Shown here: one piece after another, positions 30,524 to 39,519 of the stretch
How the letters are laid out: each line of letters opens with the position of its first letter
Numbering within the stretch: position 1 is the stretch's first letter
Source: Spirochaetia bacterium
GTDB lineage: Bacteria; Spirochaetota; Spirochaetia; Treponematales; Breznakiellaceae
Length of the DNA stretch: 64,000 nt
Reading direction: 5' to 3'
Assembly: GCA_025997595.1 (NCBI GenBank)
Contig: BNUU01000006.1
Coordinates: 8,388-72,387 of the forward strand
Notes under the pieces: generated by a model
Databases searched by the model: none
The model's input: the letters and a program-made list of their open reading frames with translations, nothing else
Told to the model about the DNA's origin: nothing
Position numbers and translations under genes: made by a program

Positions 30524-32248
30524 ATGTTCAGAAAAGGTGTAGTTTTTACAGTTACTATGTCTCTACTTCTTGGTTTGGTTTTAGCCTGCGGATCTACCGG
30601 ATCCGCCAAGGCTAATATGACGCCCGGTACGTATGTTACGGAAGCGCGGGGGTATGTGAATCAAATCAAAGTTGAAACCGTGGTAAGTTCTTCAAAGATC
30701 CTTTCGGTAAAGATCCTGGAGCATAACGAAACTAACGGGATCGGCTCCTTTGCGATAGCCTGGCTTCCGGATCGTATAGTCCAGGCACAATCGGTGGGGA
30801 TCGATGGTGTCAGCGGCGCGTCCTTCTCCAGCCGCGCCATACTTGGCTCTGTTACCGAAGCCCTGAAACAGGCAAACGCCGATATAGGCAAATTTACCAC
30901 GCCCCCTCCCACGCCTAAGGCGAAAGACCAGGAGCTGTCTGCGGATATTGTCATCGTCGGCGCAGGCGGAGCGGGTTTATCCGCCGGGATTGAAGCGAGG
31001 AACAAGGGAAAGAGTACTATCATTATTGAAAAGATGGATATTCCCGGGGGAAACACTATCCGTTCTTCCGGTGGATTTAATGTGGCGGGAAGTCCCGAAC
31101 AGATCGCCGCCAATAAAGGCCGTACCAGCGTCGAAAAATTTATTGAATTTACCATGGAGGGCGGCCACAACATTAATAACCGCGAATTGGTCACTTTTAT
31201 GATAAAGAATTCCGCCGGTGTGGTGGATTGGCTCAAGGGTCAGGGTATGGATCCTGTGATTGGTGAGACTTATACCGGTTATAACGTACCCGGTGAAGCC
31301 AAAGGACTTATCCTGAGTTTGCTCGCCCGCTATGAATCCCTGGGCGGAAACATTATGTACGGTGTTCGGGGTACCGATATTATTGTTGATCAGGGCAGGG
31401 CCACCGGTATTATTGCTACGGATAAACTGGGGGCTAAGGTTACCATCCGTGCCAAGGCCGTCATTCTTGCCTCCGGCGGTTTTGGGGGTGATTTGGAAAT
31501 GTGCGCCCGCCTGGACCCCAGGTTAAAGGGATTTGTTACGGACAACAGCCTGGGCGCCACCGGGGATGGTATCAAGATGGCTGAAGCCATTGGAGCCGCC
31601 ACCGTAGATATGGAACAAATCCAGAGTCATCCCACCATCCACCAGGCAAGCTCCACCATGTTGACCGAAGGTATCCGCAATTCCGGCGGCATTCTCCTTA
31701 ATACCGCAGGAAAACGTTTTACCGATGAAAACAATTACCGGGATGTAGTTTCCGCTGCTATTCTGAAACAGGATAAGGCCACAGCCGTTATTCTGTACAA
31801 CAAGGAACTGATGGACAACAACGCCAATGTGCTGGGTTATTACCGACAGGGCCTGGTGACCCAGTACGAAACCCTGGACGATGTGGCAAAGTATATGAAT
31901 GTGGACCCTGCAGTTTTAAAACAGACCGTGGATACCTGGAACGGTTATGTGGCTAACAAGAATGATCCTGAATTCCACAGCCAATTCTCCTGGATTCGCA
32001 ATCTGAGTAAGGGCCCCTACTACGCCCTGTGGGTCGCACCCGGGATTCATCACACCATGGGGGGTGTAAAGATCAATGTGGACACCGAAGTAATTTCCAC
32101 CTCGGGATCAAAGATTCCCGGACTTTTTGCCGCCGGTGAAGTTACCGGAGGCGTACATGGCGGGAACCGCGTCGGAGGAAATGCCATCCTGGACATTCTC
32201 CTCTATGGACGGGTCGCCGGTGATAATGCTGCGGCGTATATCAAATAA
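30524..32248 (+). CDS. Periplasmic FMN/FAD-dependent fumarate- or urocanate-reductase-like flavoprotein
   Basis: 574 aa. Signal sequence MFRKGVVFTVTMSLLLGLVLACG has a lipobox-like LVLAC, so it is probably a lipoprotein. An FMN-binding domain follows, with DGVSGASFSSRA, the site where flavin is attached covalently to a Ser/Thr by ApbE-type transferases. Then comes the fumarate reductase flavoprotein domain: ADIVIVGAGGAGLSAGIEARNKG, GGNTIRSSGGFN, QSHPTIHQ, and the FAD-binding end HHTMGGVKINVDTEV...GLFAAGEVTGGVHGGNRVGGNA. It would reduce an alpha,beta-unsaturated acid as electron acceptor. AGGAGG precedes the ATG. Confidence 0.9.
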   Translation: MFRKGVVFTVTMSLLLGLVLACGSTGSAKANMTPGTYVTEARGYVNQIKVETVVSSSKILSVKILEHNETNGIGSFAIAWLPDRIVQAQSVGIDGVSGASFSSRAILGSVTEALKQANADIGKFTTPPPTPKAKDQELSADIVIVGAGGAGLSAGIEARNKGKSTIIIEKMDIPGGNTIRSSGGFNVAGSPEQIAANKGRTSVEKFIEFTMEGGHNINNRELVTFMIKNSAGVVDWLKGQGMDPVIGETYTGYNVPGEAKGLILSLLARYESLGGNIMYGVRGTDIIVDQGRATGIIATDKLGAKVTIRAKAVILASGGFGGDLEMCARLDPRLKGFVTDNSLGATGDGIKMAEAIGAATVDMEQIQSHPTIHQASSTMLTEGIRNSGGILLNTAGKRFTDENNYRDVVSAAILKQDKATAVILYNKELMDNNANVLGYYRQGLVTQYETLDDVAKYMNVDPAVLKQTVDTWNGYVANKNDPEFHSQFSWIRNLSKGPYYALWVAPGIHHTMGGVKINVDTEVISTSGSKIPGLFAAGEVTGGVHGGNRVGGNAILDILLYGRVAGDNAAAYIK

Positions 32249-32276
32249 ATTTTCACTTGCCTAAAAAAGCGGCCCG

Positions 32277-32312
32277 GACTTGTTCGGCAACTAACCGTTT
32301 GCCGAACAAGTC
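32277..32312. terminator. GACTTGTTC-type hairpin between convergent genes
   Basis: Perfect 14-base arms GACTTGTTCGGCAA (32277-32290) and TTGCCGAACAAGTC (32299-32312). It lies between the flavoprotein (+) and HAD (-) stops and so can end both transcripts. Member of the repeat family also found at 35994, 36098, 53164 and, less closely, 5781. Confidence 0.75.
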
Positions 32313-32314
32313 TA

Positions 32315-33163
32315 TTAAAGAAAGGTTTCTTCCAGAAAGGCCGCAACCCCGTCTTCCGTATTGGGGCCAATGATGAGGTCCGCCTCGGCCTTCACCGAGT
32401 CCTTGGCGTTGGCGGGGGCAATGGCAAAGCCCGTTGCGCCGAACATGGGGAGGTCGTTTTCTTCGTCCCCAAAGGCTATCACCTGAGCCGGCTCCAGGCC
32501 ACGGCGCTGCAGGGCAATTTTGAGTCCCTCACCCTTGGAAGCATTGGGATTCATGATTTCCAGAAAGGTCCGCAGGGTTCGGGCTATGTAAAGACTTTTT
32601 CCAAAACGTTCTTCAATTTTTGGCCGTATCGCGTCCTGCACTTCGGGCTCCGCCAGGAACATGCTCTTGATACAACCGGTGAGCCCCGGTGCGGCCAGGG
32701 CCTGCTTCAGGTCCCCGATTTCGGCCTGTATTCCCGTATGCTTAAAGTACATCTCGGTTTCAGCGGACTGCCGTTCCGCGATCAGACGCTGCCGGGGGAT
32801 TGCGGTGGTTCCCGGCAGAAAGACCTGGTAATAAACTCCGGTACTGCGGGAAAGGTCAATGCAGAAATTCACCGCCTCCAAATCCAGCAGGGTTGCGCTG
32901 AGGATTTTACCGCCGGGCATGTCCGCCACCACCGCGCCGTTAAAGTACACCATGGGCCCCTCGGCCCCCAGGGGGATGCGGAACCGTTCTCCCGCTTCAA
33001 CGGCCCGCCCGGTAGCAATGATGACGGCCAGGCCCTTTTCCCGGCAGGCATTGATCGCCCGGATAGTACGCTCCGTTAAGACCGCGCCGGGCGCAAGGAC
33101 GGTCCCATCAAGATCAATGGCAAGGGCTTTTATAGCAGATGGATCAAATGTTCGCTTTTGCAT
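32315..33163 (-). CDS. Cof-type HAD-superfamily phosphatase
   Basis: 282 aa. HAD motif I IDLDGTVLAPGA with nucleophile Asp, motif II in VIIATGRAVEAGERF, motif III/IV in IAFGDEENDLPMFGATGFAIAPANAKD, plus a C2-type cap domain. Such enzymes dephosphorylate sugar phosphates or flavin/pyridoxal phosphates. Lies downstream of the ABC permease gene with a 54-base gap; the link to transport is unclear. Confidence 0.88.
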   Translation of the reverse strand: MQKRTFDPSAIKALAIDLDGTVLAPGAVLTERTIRAINACREKGLAVIIATGRAVEAGERFRIPLGAEGPMVYFNGAVVADMPGGKILSATLLDLEAVNFCIDLSRSTGVYYQVFLPGTTAIPRQRLIAERQSAETEMYFKHTGIQAEIGDLKQALAAPGLTGCIKSMFLAEPEVQDAIRPKIEERFGKSLYIARTLRTFLEIMNPNASKGEGLKIALQRRGLEPAQVIAFGDEENDLPMFGATGFAIAPANAKDSVKAEADLIIGPNTEDGVAAFLEETFL

Positions 33164-33217
33164 GAGAAGATTGTACCTTTTTCCCCGCCCTGTTTACAAG
33201 CTGATAATGCATCGAAT

Positions 33218-34864
33218 CTACATATTCAGTTCCCGCTTCCCCGTCACTTTAAAGAAGATCAAAAGGGAAATAACGGTTATCAGCGAAAGGATTGATGAAA
33301 GAGCGGCGGCGGTTCCGTAGTTGCCCCGGAGCACTTCGGTATAAATCGCAATCGTCATGGTGCGGGTCGCGGTGGTATACAAAAGGATCGACGTGCTCAG
33401 CTCCGTCAGTATGGATACCCAGCTGAGTATGGCCCCGGAGAACACGCCGGGGAGCATCGCAGGAACGGTGATCCGGGTAAAGGTTTTGAATTTGGAAGCC
33501 CCCAGGCTGATGGCCGCCTCTTCCGTACTGACACTAATCTGATGCAGGATGGCGCTGCTGGAACGGATGGTATAGGGAAGGCGGCGGATCGTAAAGGCCA
33601 GGACCAAAATAAACGCAGTGCCGCTTAAATACATGGGCTGCTTGTTAAAGGTCATCAGCAGGGCGATACCAAGAATTGAACCGGGCACGATATAGGGGAA
33701 CATCGTTGCAATATCAAGAATATTGGTCAGGGCGCTGGGCCTGCGGACCGTAACATAGGCCACCAGTGACGCAATGACCACGATGATTGCGAGGGCCGAA
33801 AGGGCCAGCACAAAGGTATTGGTGATGGCGTCCCCGATTTTTGAAAAGGCCGTAATATAACTGTCAAGGGAATAACCGGGGACAAACATCTTTCCCCTGG
33901 TTTTAAGAAAAGAAGTATAGGCCACATAGGCCTGGGGCATAATGGCCAGGATTACATAGATATATATAAACGCATGGGCCAGAATATTCCGCAGCCCCTT
34001 TTCTTTTTTCGGCTGAATGGGCCGCAGGGATGTGGTGGTATAGGATTTTTTTTCCGCAACAAATTTCTGCACCAAAAATATGGAAGTGGCGAATACCACG
34101 ACCATAATACTGATCGCCGCAGCAAAACTGTCGTCGTCCCCCATCTCACTGATAAACTCATTAAAGATGAGCACCGGGATCGTGCGGTAGCCCTCCCCTA
34201 TCAGCATGGGGGTGCCGAAATCCGCCAGGGCGCGCATAAACACCAACAGGCTCCCCGCAAGAATCGTAGGCAGGATAAGGGGGGCGGTGATCCGGATCAT
34301 TTTTTTTACCCCCGTGCAGTTCATACTTTCGGAGGCTTCGATTAAAGAACTGTCCACGGTCTTAAGGGCCCCGGAAACATACATAAAAATAAGCGGGGTA
34401 AGCTGCAGGGTCAGCACCAGCAGTATTCCGTTAAAGCCGTAAATGTCCGGCGTGGCAATGCCGAAAACATCCCGGAAAAAAACCGTGATGACCCCGCTTC
34501 TGCCCAAAAGCAATATCCAGGAATAGGCGCCGATAAAGGGCGCGCTGGTGGAGGATATCAATATAAGGATCTGAATGGCCGCGGCAAAACGTATCTTGAC
34601 GGTGTTCATCACATAGGCAAGGGGAACCGCCAGTACAACGGTTAAAAGGGTAACACTAAAGGTAACCCTCAGGCTGTTTACAATCGTTCCGTAATAATAT
34701 TTTGATGAAAAAAACTTTTGAAAAGATGCAAGGGAAAAACCCTCAGGGCCGATCAGGCTTTTCGCAAACAGGGTGATCAGGGGATACAAAAGAAACACAA
34801 TATAGATTAAAAATACTGCGCCGGTGATTACGGTCCAGGCGTCTTTTTTGCGGGGCTCGTTCAT
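33218..34864 (-). CDS. ABC importer permease, fused two-domain Fbp/Sfu type
   Basis: 548 aa inner-membrane protein with about 12 helices in two homologous halves. Each half carries an EAA loop facing the ATPase: SSLIEASESMNCTGVKKMIRITAPLILP in the first, VSTEEAAISLGASKFKTFTRITVPAMLPG in the second. This fused arrangement is typical of iron(III)/2-aminoethylphosphonate-type importers. The start overlaps the ATPase stop as ATGA. Confidence 0.92.
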   Translation of the reverse strand: MNEPRKKDAWTVITGAVFLIYIVFLLYPLITLFAKSLIGPEGFSLASFQKFFSSKYYYGTIVNSLRVTFSVTLLTVVLAVPLAYVMNTVKIRFAAAIQILILISSTSAPFIGAYSWILLLGRSGVITVFFRDVFGIATPDIYGFNGILLVLTLQLTPLIFMYVSGALKTVDSSLIEASESMNCTGVKKMIRITAPLILPTILAGSLLVFMRALADFGTPMLIGEGYRTIPVLIFNEFISEMGDDDSFAAAISIMVVVFATSIFLVQKFVAEKKSYTTTSLRPIQPKKEKGLRNILAHAFIYIYVILAIMPQAYVAYTSFLKTRGKMFVPGYSLDSYITAFSKIGDAITNTFVLALSALAIIVVIASLVAYVTVRRPSALTNILDIATMFPYIVPGSILGIALLMTFNKQPMYLSGTAFILVLAFTIRRLPYTIRSSSAILHQISVSTEEAAISLGASKFKTFTRITVPAMLPGVFSGAILSWVSILTELSTSILLYTTATRTMTIAIYTEVLRGNYGTAAALSSILSLITVISLLIFFKVTGKRELNM

Positions 34865-35961
34865 TTGTTTCCGCCCGCAGTTAAGTTACGCTCGCCGCCT
34901 GCATCAAATATATTGATCCTGTCCCGGTGTATTTTAAGAAAAACATCTTCACCGTTTTTATAGATTTTTTCCGATGCGGATTGTTCAACAATTTCAACAT
35001 GCTGCCCGCTTTCCAGGGCAATAAAGTAATGGGTATTCAGGCCAAGGAACATGGCGTTAAGGATCTTCCCCTTGAGTCCGCTGTCAGCCTTCCCTTCGGC
35101 GATGTAGAATTCTTCGGGACGTACCGACACTTTGACCGGCGCTTCTCCGTCCCCTCCGGCAAGGGGGCTCTCAAAATCTTCGGCGTAGCTTCCGATGGAC
35201 AGCCGCGCCGCGTTCCCCTTCCGTTTAAGGGTTCCCTCCAGCACATTGGTATGCCCGATAAAGGTTGCCACAAAAAGATTTGCGGGGCGGCGGTAAATTT
35301 CACGGGGGCTCCCGATATGCTGGATAACACCCCTGTTCATAATGGCGATCCGGTCGGAAACCGCCATGGCCTCCTCCTGATCATGGGTAACATAAATCGT
35401 AGTAATTTGAATGGCGTTCTGTATTTCCTTAATGGCGTTCCGCATATCCACCCGCAGTTTGGCGTCCAGGTTGGAGAGGGGCTCGTCCATGAGAAGCACG
35501 TCAGGCTCAATGACAATGGCCCGCGCAAGGGCGACCCGCTGCTGCTGTCCCCCGGAAAGGCTTTCGGGCATGCGGTCCCTGTATTCTGTAATTTTTACGG
35601 TATCAAGTATTTTTTCAACACGCTTTTCAATTTCATCCTTGGGGATAGCGCGGTTGGTAAGGCCGAAGGCGACATTTTGTTTTACATTCATGTGGGGAAA
35701 GATGGCGTAGTTCTGAAAGACCATGCCGATGTTCCGCTTTCCCGGCGACAAATTGTTTATTACCTTATCGTTAAAACTGATGGTCCCCGCTTCTATGGAG
35801 TTGAATCCCGCAACCATCCGCAGTAAGGTTGTTTTGCCGCACCCCGAAGGCCCCAGAAGGGTAAAGAATTCTCCCTCTTTTACTTCCAGGGAAAGATCCG
35901 GAATAACCGTTGTTTCCCCGTATTTTTTTGTCACATTCTGAAACTGAATTTTTACGCTCAT
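34861..35961 (-). CDS. ABC importer ATPase, Fbp/Pot type
   Basis: 366 aa. Walker A LLGPSGCGKTTLL, Q-loop FQNYAIFPHM, signature ESLSGGQQQRVALARAI, Walker B VLLMDEPLSNLDAKLR, and H-loop YVTHDQEEAMAVSDRI. A TOBE-like regulatory domain forms the C-terminal third. Energises the adjacent permease. It is separated from the binding-protein gene by 242 bases holding several hairpins. Confidence 0.94.
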   Translation of the reverse strand: MSVKIQFQNVTKKYGETTVIPDLSLEVKEGEFFTLLGPSGCGKTTLLRMVAGFNSIEAGTISFNDKVINNLSPGKRNIGMVFQNYAIFPHMNVKQNVAFGLTNRAIPKDEIEKRVEKILDTVKITEYRDRMPESLSGGQQQRVALARAIVIEPDVLLMDEPLSNLDAKLRVDMRNAIKEIQNAIQITTIYVTHDQEEAMAVSDRIAIMNRGVIQHIGSPREIYRRPANLFVATFIGHTNVLEGTLKRKGNAARLSIGSYAEDFESPLAGGDGEAPVKVSVRPEEFYIAEGKADSGLKGKILNAMFLGLNTHYFIALESGQHVEIVEQSASEKIYKNGEDVFLKIHRDRINIFDAGGERNLTAGGNK

Positions 35962-35993
35962 GGGGAGAACCTCCGCACCGTTAAATTAAAATA

Positions 35994-36202
35994 GACTTGT
36001 TCGACAAAGGGTTAGTTGCCGAACAAGTCCAATGCCGGACCGATTTTTTCGGCCCGGTATCAGGAAGCGCCTGAGCGCCCTTCAAAAACGTTTATTGGAC
36101 TTGTTCAACAACCCGGTTGGTTGTTGAACAAGTCTTGCAAAATACTCCGCATTTTGCCGTCTTTAAGCGGTTGTTGTTCAGAAACTTCAGTTTCTGAACA
36201 AC
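35994..36202. repeat. Cluster of three long hairpins between binding-protein and ATPase genes
   Basis: Three palindromes in a row: 35994-36007 with 36016-36029 (GACTTGTTCGACAA / TTGCCGAACAAGTC, one mismatch); 36098-36113 with 36119-36134 (GACTTGTTCAACAACC / GGTTGTTGAACAAGTC, perfect 16 bp); 36173-36185 with 36190-36202 (GTTGTTCAGAAAC / GTTTCTGAACAAC, perfect). A smaller GC hairpin lies near 36034-36056. The 242-bp gap holds no gene. Likely role: attenuation or mRNA protection so the receptor outnumbers the permease. Confidence 0.75.
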
Positions 36203-36203
36203 T

Positions 36204-37241
36204 CTATTGAACCGAAGTAAGTATGGTCCGGTAACGCTCAATGATTTCGCTGCGGTGGGCGGTAACATAGGCGCCGTCTTCAACGAGAAGTTTTATATCC
36301 TTCATGGGGACCATGTGGGTACCTGTCACCGCGTCTGAACGCACCGGCCTTGCGGTCAGTTCGTTGCCGTAGACAGCCTGCGCCTCCGGGCTGAGGATAA
36401 AATCAATAAACTTCTTGGCGTTGTCAAGATTTTTTGCGCCCTTCACAATCGCCGTGGCGGCTCCCAAAAATACCGCGCCTTCCCTGGGGTATACGACCTT
36501 TACCGGAGCGCCGTCCCGCACATAACTGACCGAAGGATCTTCGTAAGTTAAAGCAACCGCATATTCGCCCTGGGCAGCGCCGCGGTGTACCGCGGAGGAA
36601 CTCTGTGCGATCTTGCCGTCAAGATTGATAAGCAGGCTTTTCACATAATCCCAGCCCCTGGCCGAGGTGTAGTCCCCGCCTACCGCAAGGAGTATGTTGG
36701 TGAGCTGCGCAAAGGCGGAACTGGAACTGGTGGGGTCACCCATGATGAGCTTGCCCTTGAGGGCGGGGTTAAGCAGATCGGCGTAACTTTCAACGGTGAT
36801 GCCCCTGGCTACATTGGTGTTCACCAGAAGATTACTGCCGTCCAGACAATAGAGGGTAAGTTTTCCGCCGATGTTCTGGTATTGCTGTATAACGTCCCCA
36901 TTATACTTTGATACATATGGTTCAAAAAGATCGATCTGGGCGCTGAGGACCGCATTGCCGCCGCCCCACATAACATCCGCATAGGGGCTGTTTTTTTCCG
37001 ATTCAACCCTCTTGAGTAATTCGCCGGTTCCCGCAGAGATGATCTCAACCTTGATGCCCGTCTGCGATTCAAACAGGGGGATAATTTTGGTCACCATATC
37101 CTCGGTATTGGGTGAATAGATGACGAGCTTTCCCGCATCCGCGCTTCCGGCCGGGGCGGCCTTTTGCTGGCCACCCGTTGCGAAGGCAGAGGAAACTGCA
37201 AGGATTCCAATCAGTAAACCAATTAACGCCTTTCTTTGCAT
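36204..37241 (-). CDS. ABC importer periplasmic substrate-binding protein (FbpA/AfuA-like)
   Basis: 345 aa, signal peptide MQRKALIGLLIGILAVSSAFA then TGGQQK. Family 1 extracellular binding-protein features: KLVIYSPNTEDMVTKIIPLFESQTGIKVEI, YADVMWGGGNAVL and IMGDPTSSSSAF, the last near the anion- or iron-binding site. First gene of the importer, with AAGGAG and a TATAAT box upstream. Likely ligand ferric iron or a small organophosphonate or anion; sequence alone does not decide. Confidence 0.88.
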   Translation of the reverse strand: MQRKALIGLLIGILAVSSAFATGGQQKAAPAGSADAGKLVIYSPNTEDMVTKIIPLFESQTGIKVEIISAGTGELLKRVESEKNSPYADVMWGGGNAVLSAQIDLFEPYVSKYNGDVIQQYQNIGGKLTLYCLDGSNLLVNTNVARGITVESYADLLNPALKGKLIMGDPTSSSSAFAQLTNILLAVGGDYTSARGWDYVKSLLINLDGKIAQSSSAVHRGAAQGEYAVALTYEDPSVSYVRDGAPVKVVYPREGAVFLGAATAIVKGAKNLDNAKKFIDFILSPEAQAVYGNELTARPVRSDAVTGTHMVPMKDIKLLVEDGAYVTAHRSEIIERYRTILTSVQ

Positions 37242-37274
37242 TTTTTTCTCCTTGAAAAATAAAACATATTTTAC

Positions 37275-37280
37275 ATTATA
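37275..37280 (-). promoter_or_regulatory. TATAAT box upstream of the binding-protein gene
   Basis: Minus-strand TATAAT about 34 bases before the ATG, in a very AT-rich 51-bp gap. The -35 region falls in the 3' end of the racemase gene and is weak. Confidence 0.45.
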
Positions 37281-37292
37281 ACATAAATATTA

Positions 37293-38054
37293 TTATCCTG
37301 CTAGTTTTCCCGGATCAGCCAGCGTAATGAGCCGCCGGGCGGCAATCAAAGCCGGATTAAGCAGGGGCAGGGGGAAATCGGCCTTTTTTTCTACCGCCAG
37401 GGGCAGCTCGGTACAGCCGAGTACAACCGCCTCTGCGCCCCGGCCGGCCAGGGTGAGGATGGCCTTGGACAAGGTCTCCTTCGCCCTTGGGCTTACCGGC
37501 GAAGAATGGGCCTTGATGCCGTATTCTTTATTATAGATGAGATCATGAACCGCTTCCTGTTCTTCGTTATCGGGTTCCAGCAGGGTAATGCCCTCCGCAG
37601 CCTTAAAGTATTCCCGGTACACGCCGCTGACGTGGGTTCCCCTGGTGGCCAAAAGTCCGATGCGGGTAAAGCCAAGCGCCTCCCTTACATAGGAGGCGCA
37701 GGTCTCAAGCATATTAACGATGGTGAGCCCCGGAAGCTTCTCCGCAACCATGGCGCTGTAGGGCCCAAAGATGGGAGCCGCGTGGGCGGTATTGCAGGCA
37801 ACGGTGACGAAACGGGCCCCCGCATCGTACAGCATCTTTGCACAGGCAAACATACCGTAGGCGGGATTGTCCTTTTCGTCATGCTTGTTCAACAAAAAAT
37901 CGGTCCGGTCGGGGATCAGGGAGGGGCAGGATATCAACACCGTGTTCAGATGCTCCTGATCGGTCACCGCGCGGGTATTGTCAAAAATGTTTCTGACAAA
38001 ATCCAAACCCGCGTAGGGACCCACCCCCCCAATCACCCCGATCACAGGCTTCAC
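37293..38054 (-). CDS. Aspartate/glutamate racemase family protein
   Basis: Cofactor-independent racemase using two cysteines. About 253 aa if started at GTG 38054, which overlaps the upstream symporter stop as GTGA behind GGAG; a GTG at 38078 is the alternative. Both catalytic Cys motifs are present: VACNTAHA near the middle and VLGCTELPLA near the end. N-terminal VIGVIGGVGPYAGLDF is typical of the aspartate racemase branch. Coupling to a dicarboxylate/amino-acid symporter suggests interconversion of imported D/L-aspartate or glutamate. Confidence 0.88.
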   Translation of the reverse strand: MKPVIGVIGGVGPYAGLDFVRNIFDNTRAVTDQEHLNTVLISCPSLIPDRTDFLLNKHDEKDNPAYGMFACAKMLYDAGARFVTVACNTAHAAPIFGPYSAMVAEKLPGLTIVNMLETCASYVREALGFTRIGLLATRGTHVSGVYREYFKAAEGITLLEPDNEEQEAVHDLIYNKEYGIKAHSSPVSPRAKETLSKAILTLAGRGAEAVVLGCTELPLAVEKKADFPLPLLNPALIAARRLITLADPGKLAG

Positions 38055-39367
38055 GCGCTTTTCTTCTCCTTCTCCCACTTGGACATGTCCATAAGGCCCA
38101 TTTTTTTGGAAACGCAGGCAGTACAGGCAAGGTCACCCGATACGTTAAGCGCCGTCCGGCCCATGTCGAGGATCGCGTCAATACCCAGAATCATGGCATA
38201 AGCGCCCGCAACCAGAGAACCGGCAGTAACCGGCAGACCTACTGCGTCCAGCACCATGAGGAGCATGATGGCCCCCGCGCCGGGAACGCCCGCCGTGCCG
38301 ATTGAGGCAAGGGTTGCGGTCAGTACGATAACCCCCATCTCCTGAAGACTAAACGTCCCCCTTCCTACCGAAAGGGCGATGAAGGTGGCGCAAACCCCCT
38401 GATAAATGGCGGTTCCGTCCATGTTGATGGTTGCGCCCAGGGGCAGGGAGAAGGAATACACTTCCTTGGAAACGCCGAGATTGGCAGCCGACTTCATGGT
38501 GACGGGCAGGGTTCCGTTGGAACTCCTGGTGACAAAGGCGGTAATAAAGGGGTCCTTGGCATCCCTTAAATACCGGCCAAGGGGCAGCCTGCCGTAGAAC
38601 TTGACCAGAGCGAAGTATACAAAAAAGACATGGATGGCATAGCCGGAGAAACAGGCCGCCGTTACAATCCCCAGAGACCCGATGACCTTGGGGCCGTTGT
38701 CGGCAAAAACCACCGAAACCAGGGCCAGGACGCCGATGGGGGCGTACTCCATAATCCACTTGATGACCATGGTAATGACTTCCGCAACCCCTTCCCAGAA
38801 GGAAAACACGACTTCCCCGGCATGTTTGAGCCGCGGATCGTCGGAACCTTTGGCATAGGAAATTCCCAGGCCGAACACCAGGGCGAAGAAGATCACCGCC
38901 AAGACGTTTTCGCTCACAATGGCCGAGGCAACGCTGGTGGGGACAATGTTCAATATAATGTCGCTTGGTGCAAGCGTCGGGGCTACCCTTGCTGCCGCCG
39001 CACTTGCCAATTCGTTGATTTGGTTTAGTTCCGCCGAAGGACGGAAAATTGTGCCCATGAGCAGCCCGATAACCACCGCAAACGCAGAAGTAGCAAGGTA
39101 GAAAACAATAACCCGCACCCCTACCTTTCCAAGGCTCGCGGGGCTGACCGAAGACGCGCCCACAATAAGGGTGGACAGGATGATGGGCATCATGATCATC
39201 TTGAGCAGCCGCACAAAGATGTCCCCAAAGGGTTTAATCCAGAGGATCTTCTCCCTGAAAACCAGCCCCAGGACGATACCAAGCGCCAATCCGATAAGGA
39301 TACGGTACAACAGGTTGAAGTTGAAATACCAACCCAACAAACCGCCTTTCTTTTTCTGTTCGCTCAT
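38051..39367 (-). CDS. Dicarboxylate/amino acid:cation symporter (DAACS, GltP-like)
   Basis: 438 aa inner-membrane transporter for glutamate, aspartate or C4-dicarboxylates. Re-entrant loop serine motif RSSNGTLPVTMKSA and the conserved NMDGTAIYQG cation/substrate motif are present; later GVPGAGAIMLLMVLDAVGLP. ATG 39367 has GGAGGAG upstream. Divergent from the asparaginase gene and coupled to an Asp/Glu racemase. Confidence 0.94.
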   Translation of the reverse strand: MSEQKKKGGLLGWYFNFNLLYRILIGLALGIVLGLVFREKILWIKPFGDIFVRLLKMIMMPIILSTLIVGASSVSPASLGKVGVRVIVFYLATSAFAVVIGLLMGTIFRPSAELNQINELASAAAARVAPTLAPSDIILNIVPTSVASAIVSENVLAVIFFALVFGLGISYAKGSDDPRLKHAGEVVFSFWEGVAEVITMVIKWIMEYAPIGVLALVSVVFADNGPKVIGSLGIVTAACFSGYAIHVFFVYFALVKFYGRLPLGRYLRDAKDPFITAFVTRSSNGTLPVTMKSAANLGVSKEVYSFSLPLGATINMDGTAIYQGVCATFIALSVGRGTFSLQEMGVIVLTATLASIGTAGVPGAGAIMLLMVLDAVGLPVTAGSLVAGAYAMILGIDAILDMGRTALNVSGDLACTACVSKKMGLMDMSKWEKEKKSA

Positions 39368-39473
39368 AATTCACTCCTCCTAAACCTTGACTTTAGATGT
39401 TAAATTTTATTGTAAGACCAAACCGAAAAAAAGTAAAATAAATTCGATAAAAAGACAGGAAAAACACGAAAAT

Positions 39474-39502
39474 TTGACAGAGTTACCGGAGTCGCGTAAA
39501 AT
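39474..39502 (+). promoter_or_regulatory. Promoter of the asparaginase gene
   Basis: TTGACA (39474-39479), 17 bases, TAAAAT (39497-39502), 17 bases before the ATG at 39520, with AAGGAG between. The start of transcription would leave a very short leader. Confidence 0.65.
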
Positions 39503-39519
39503 TTTGTAAGGAGTATAAA

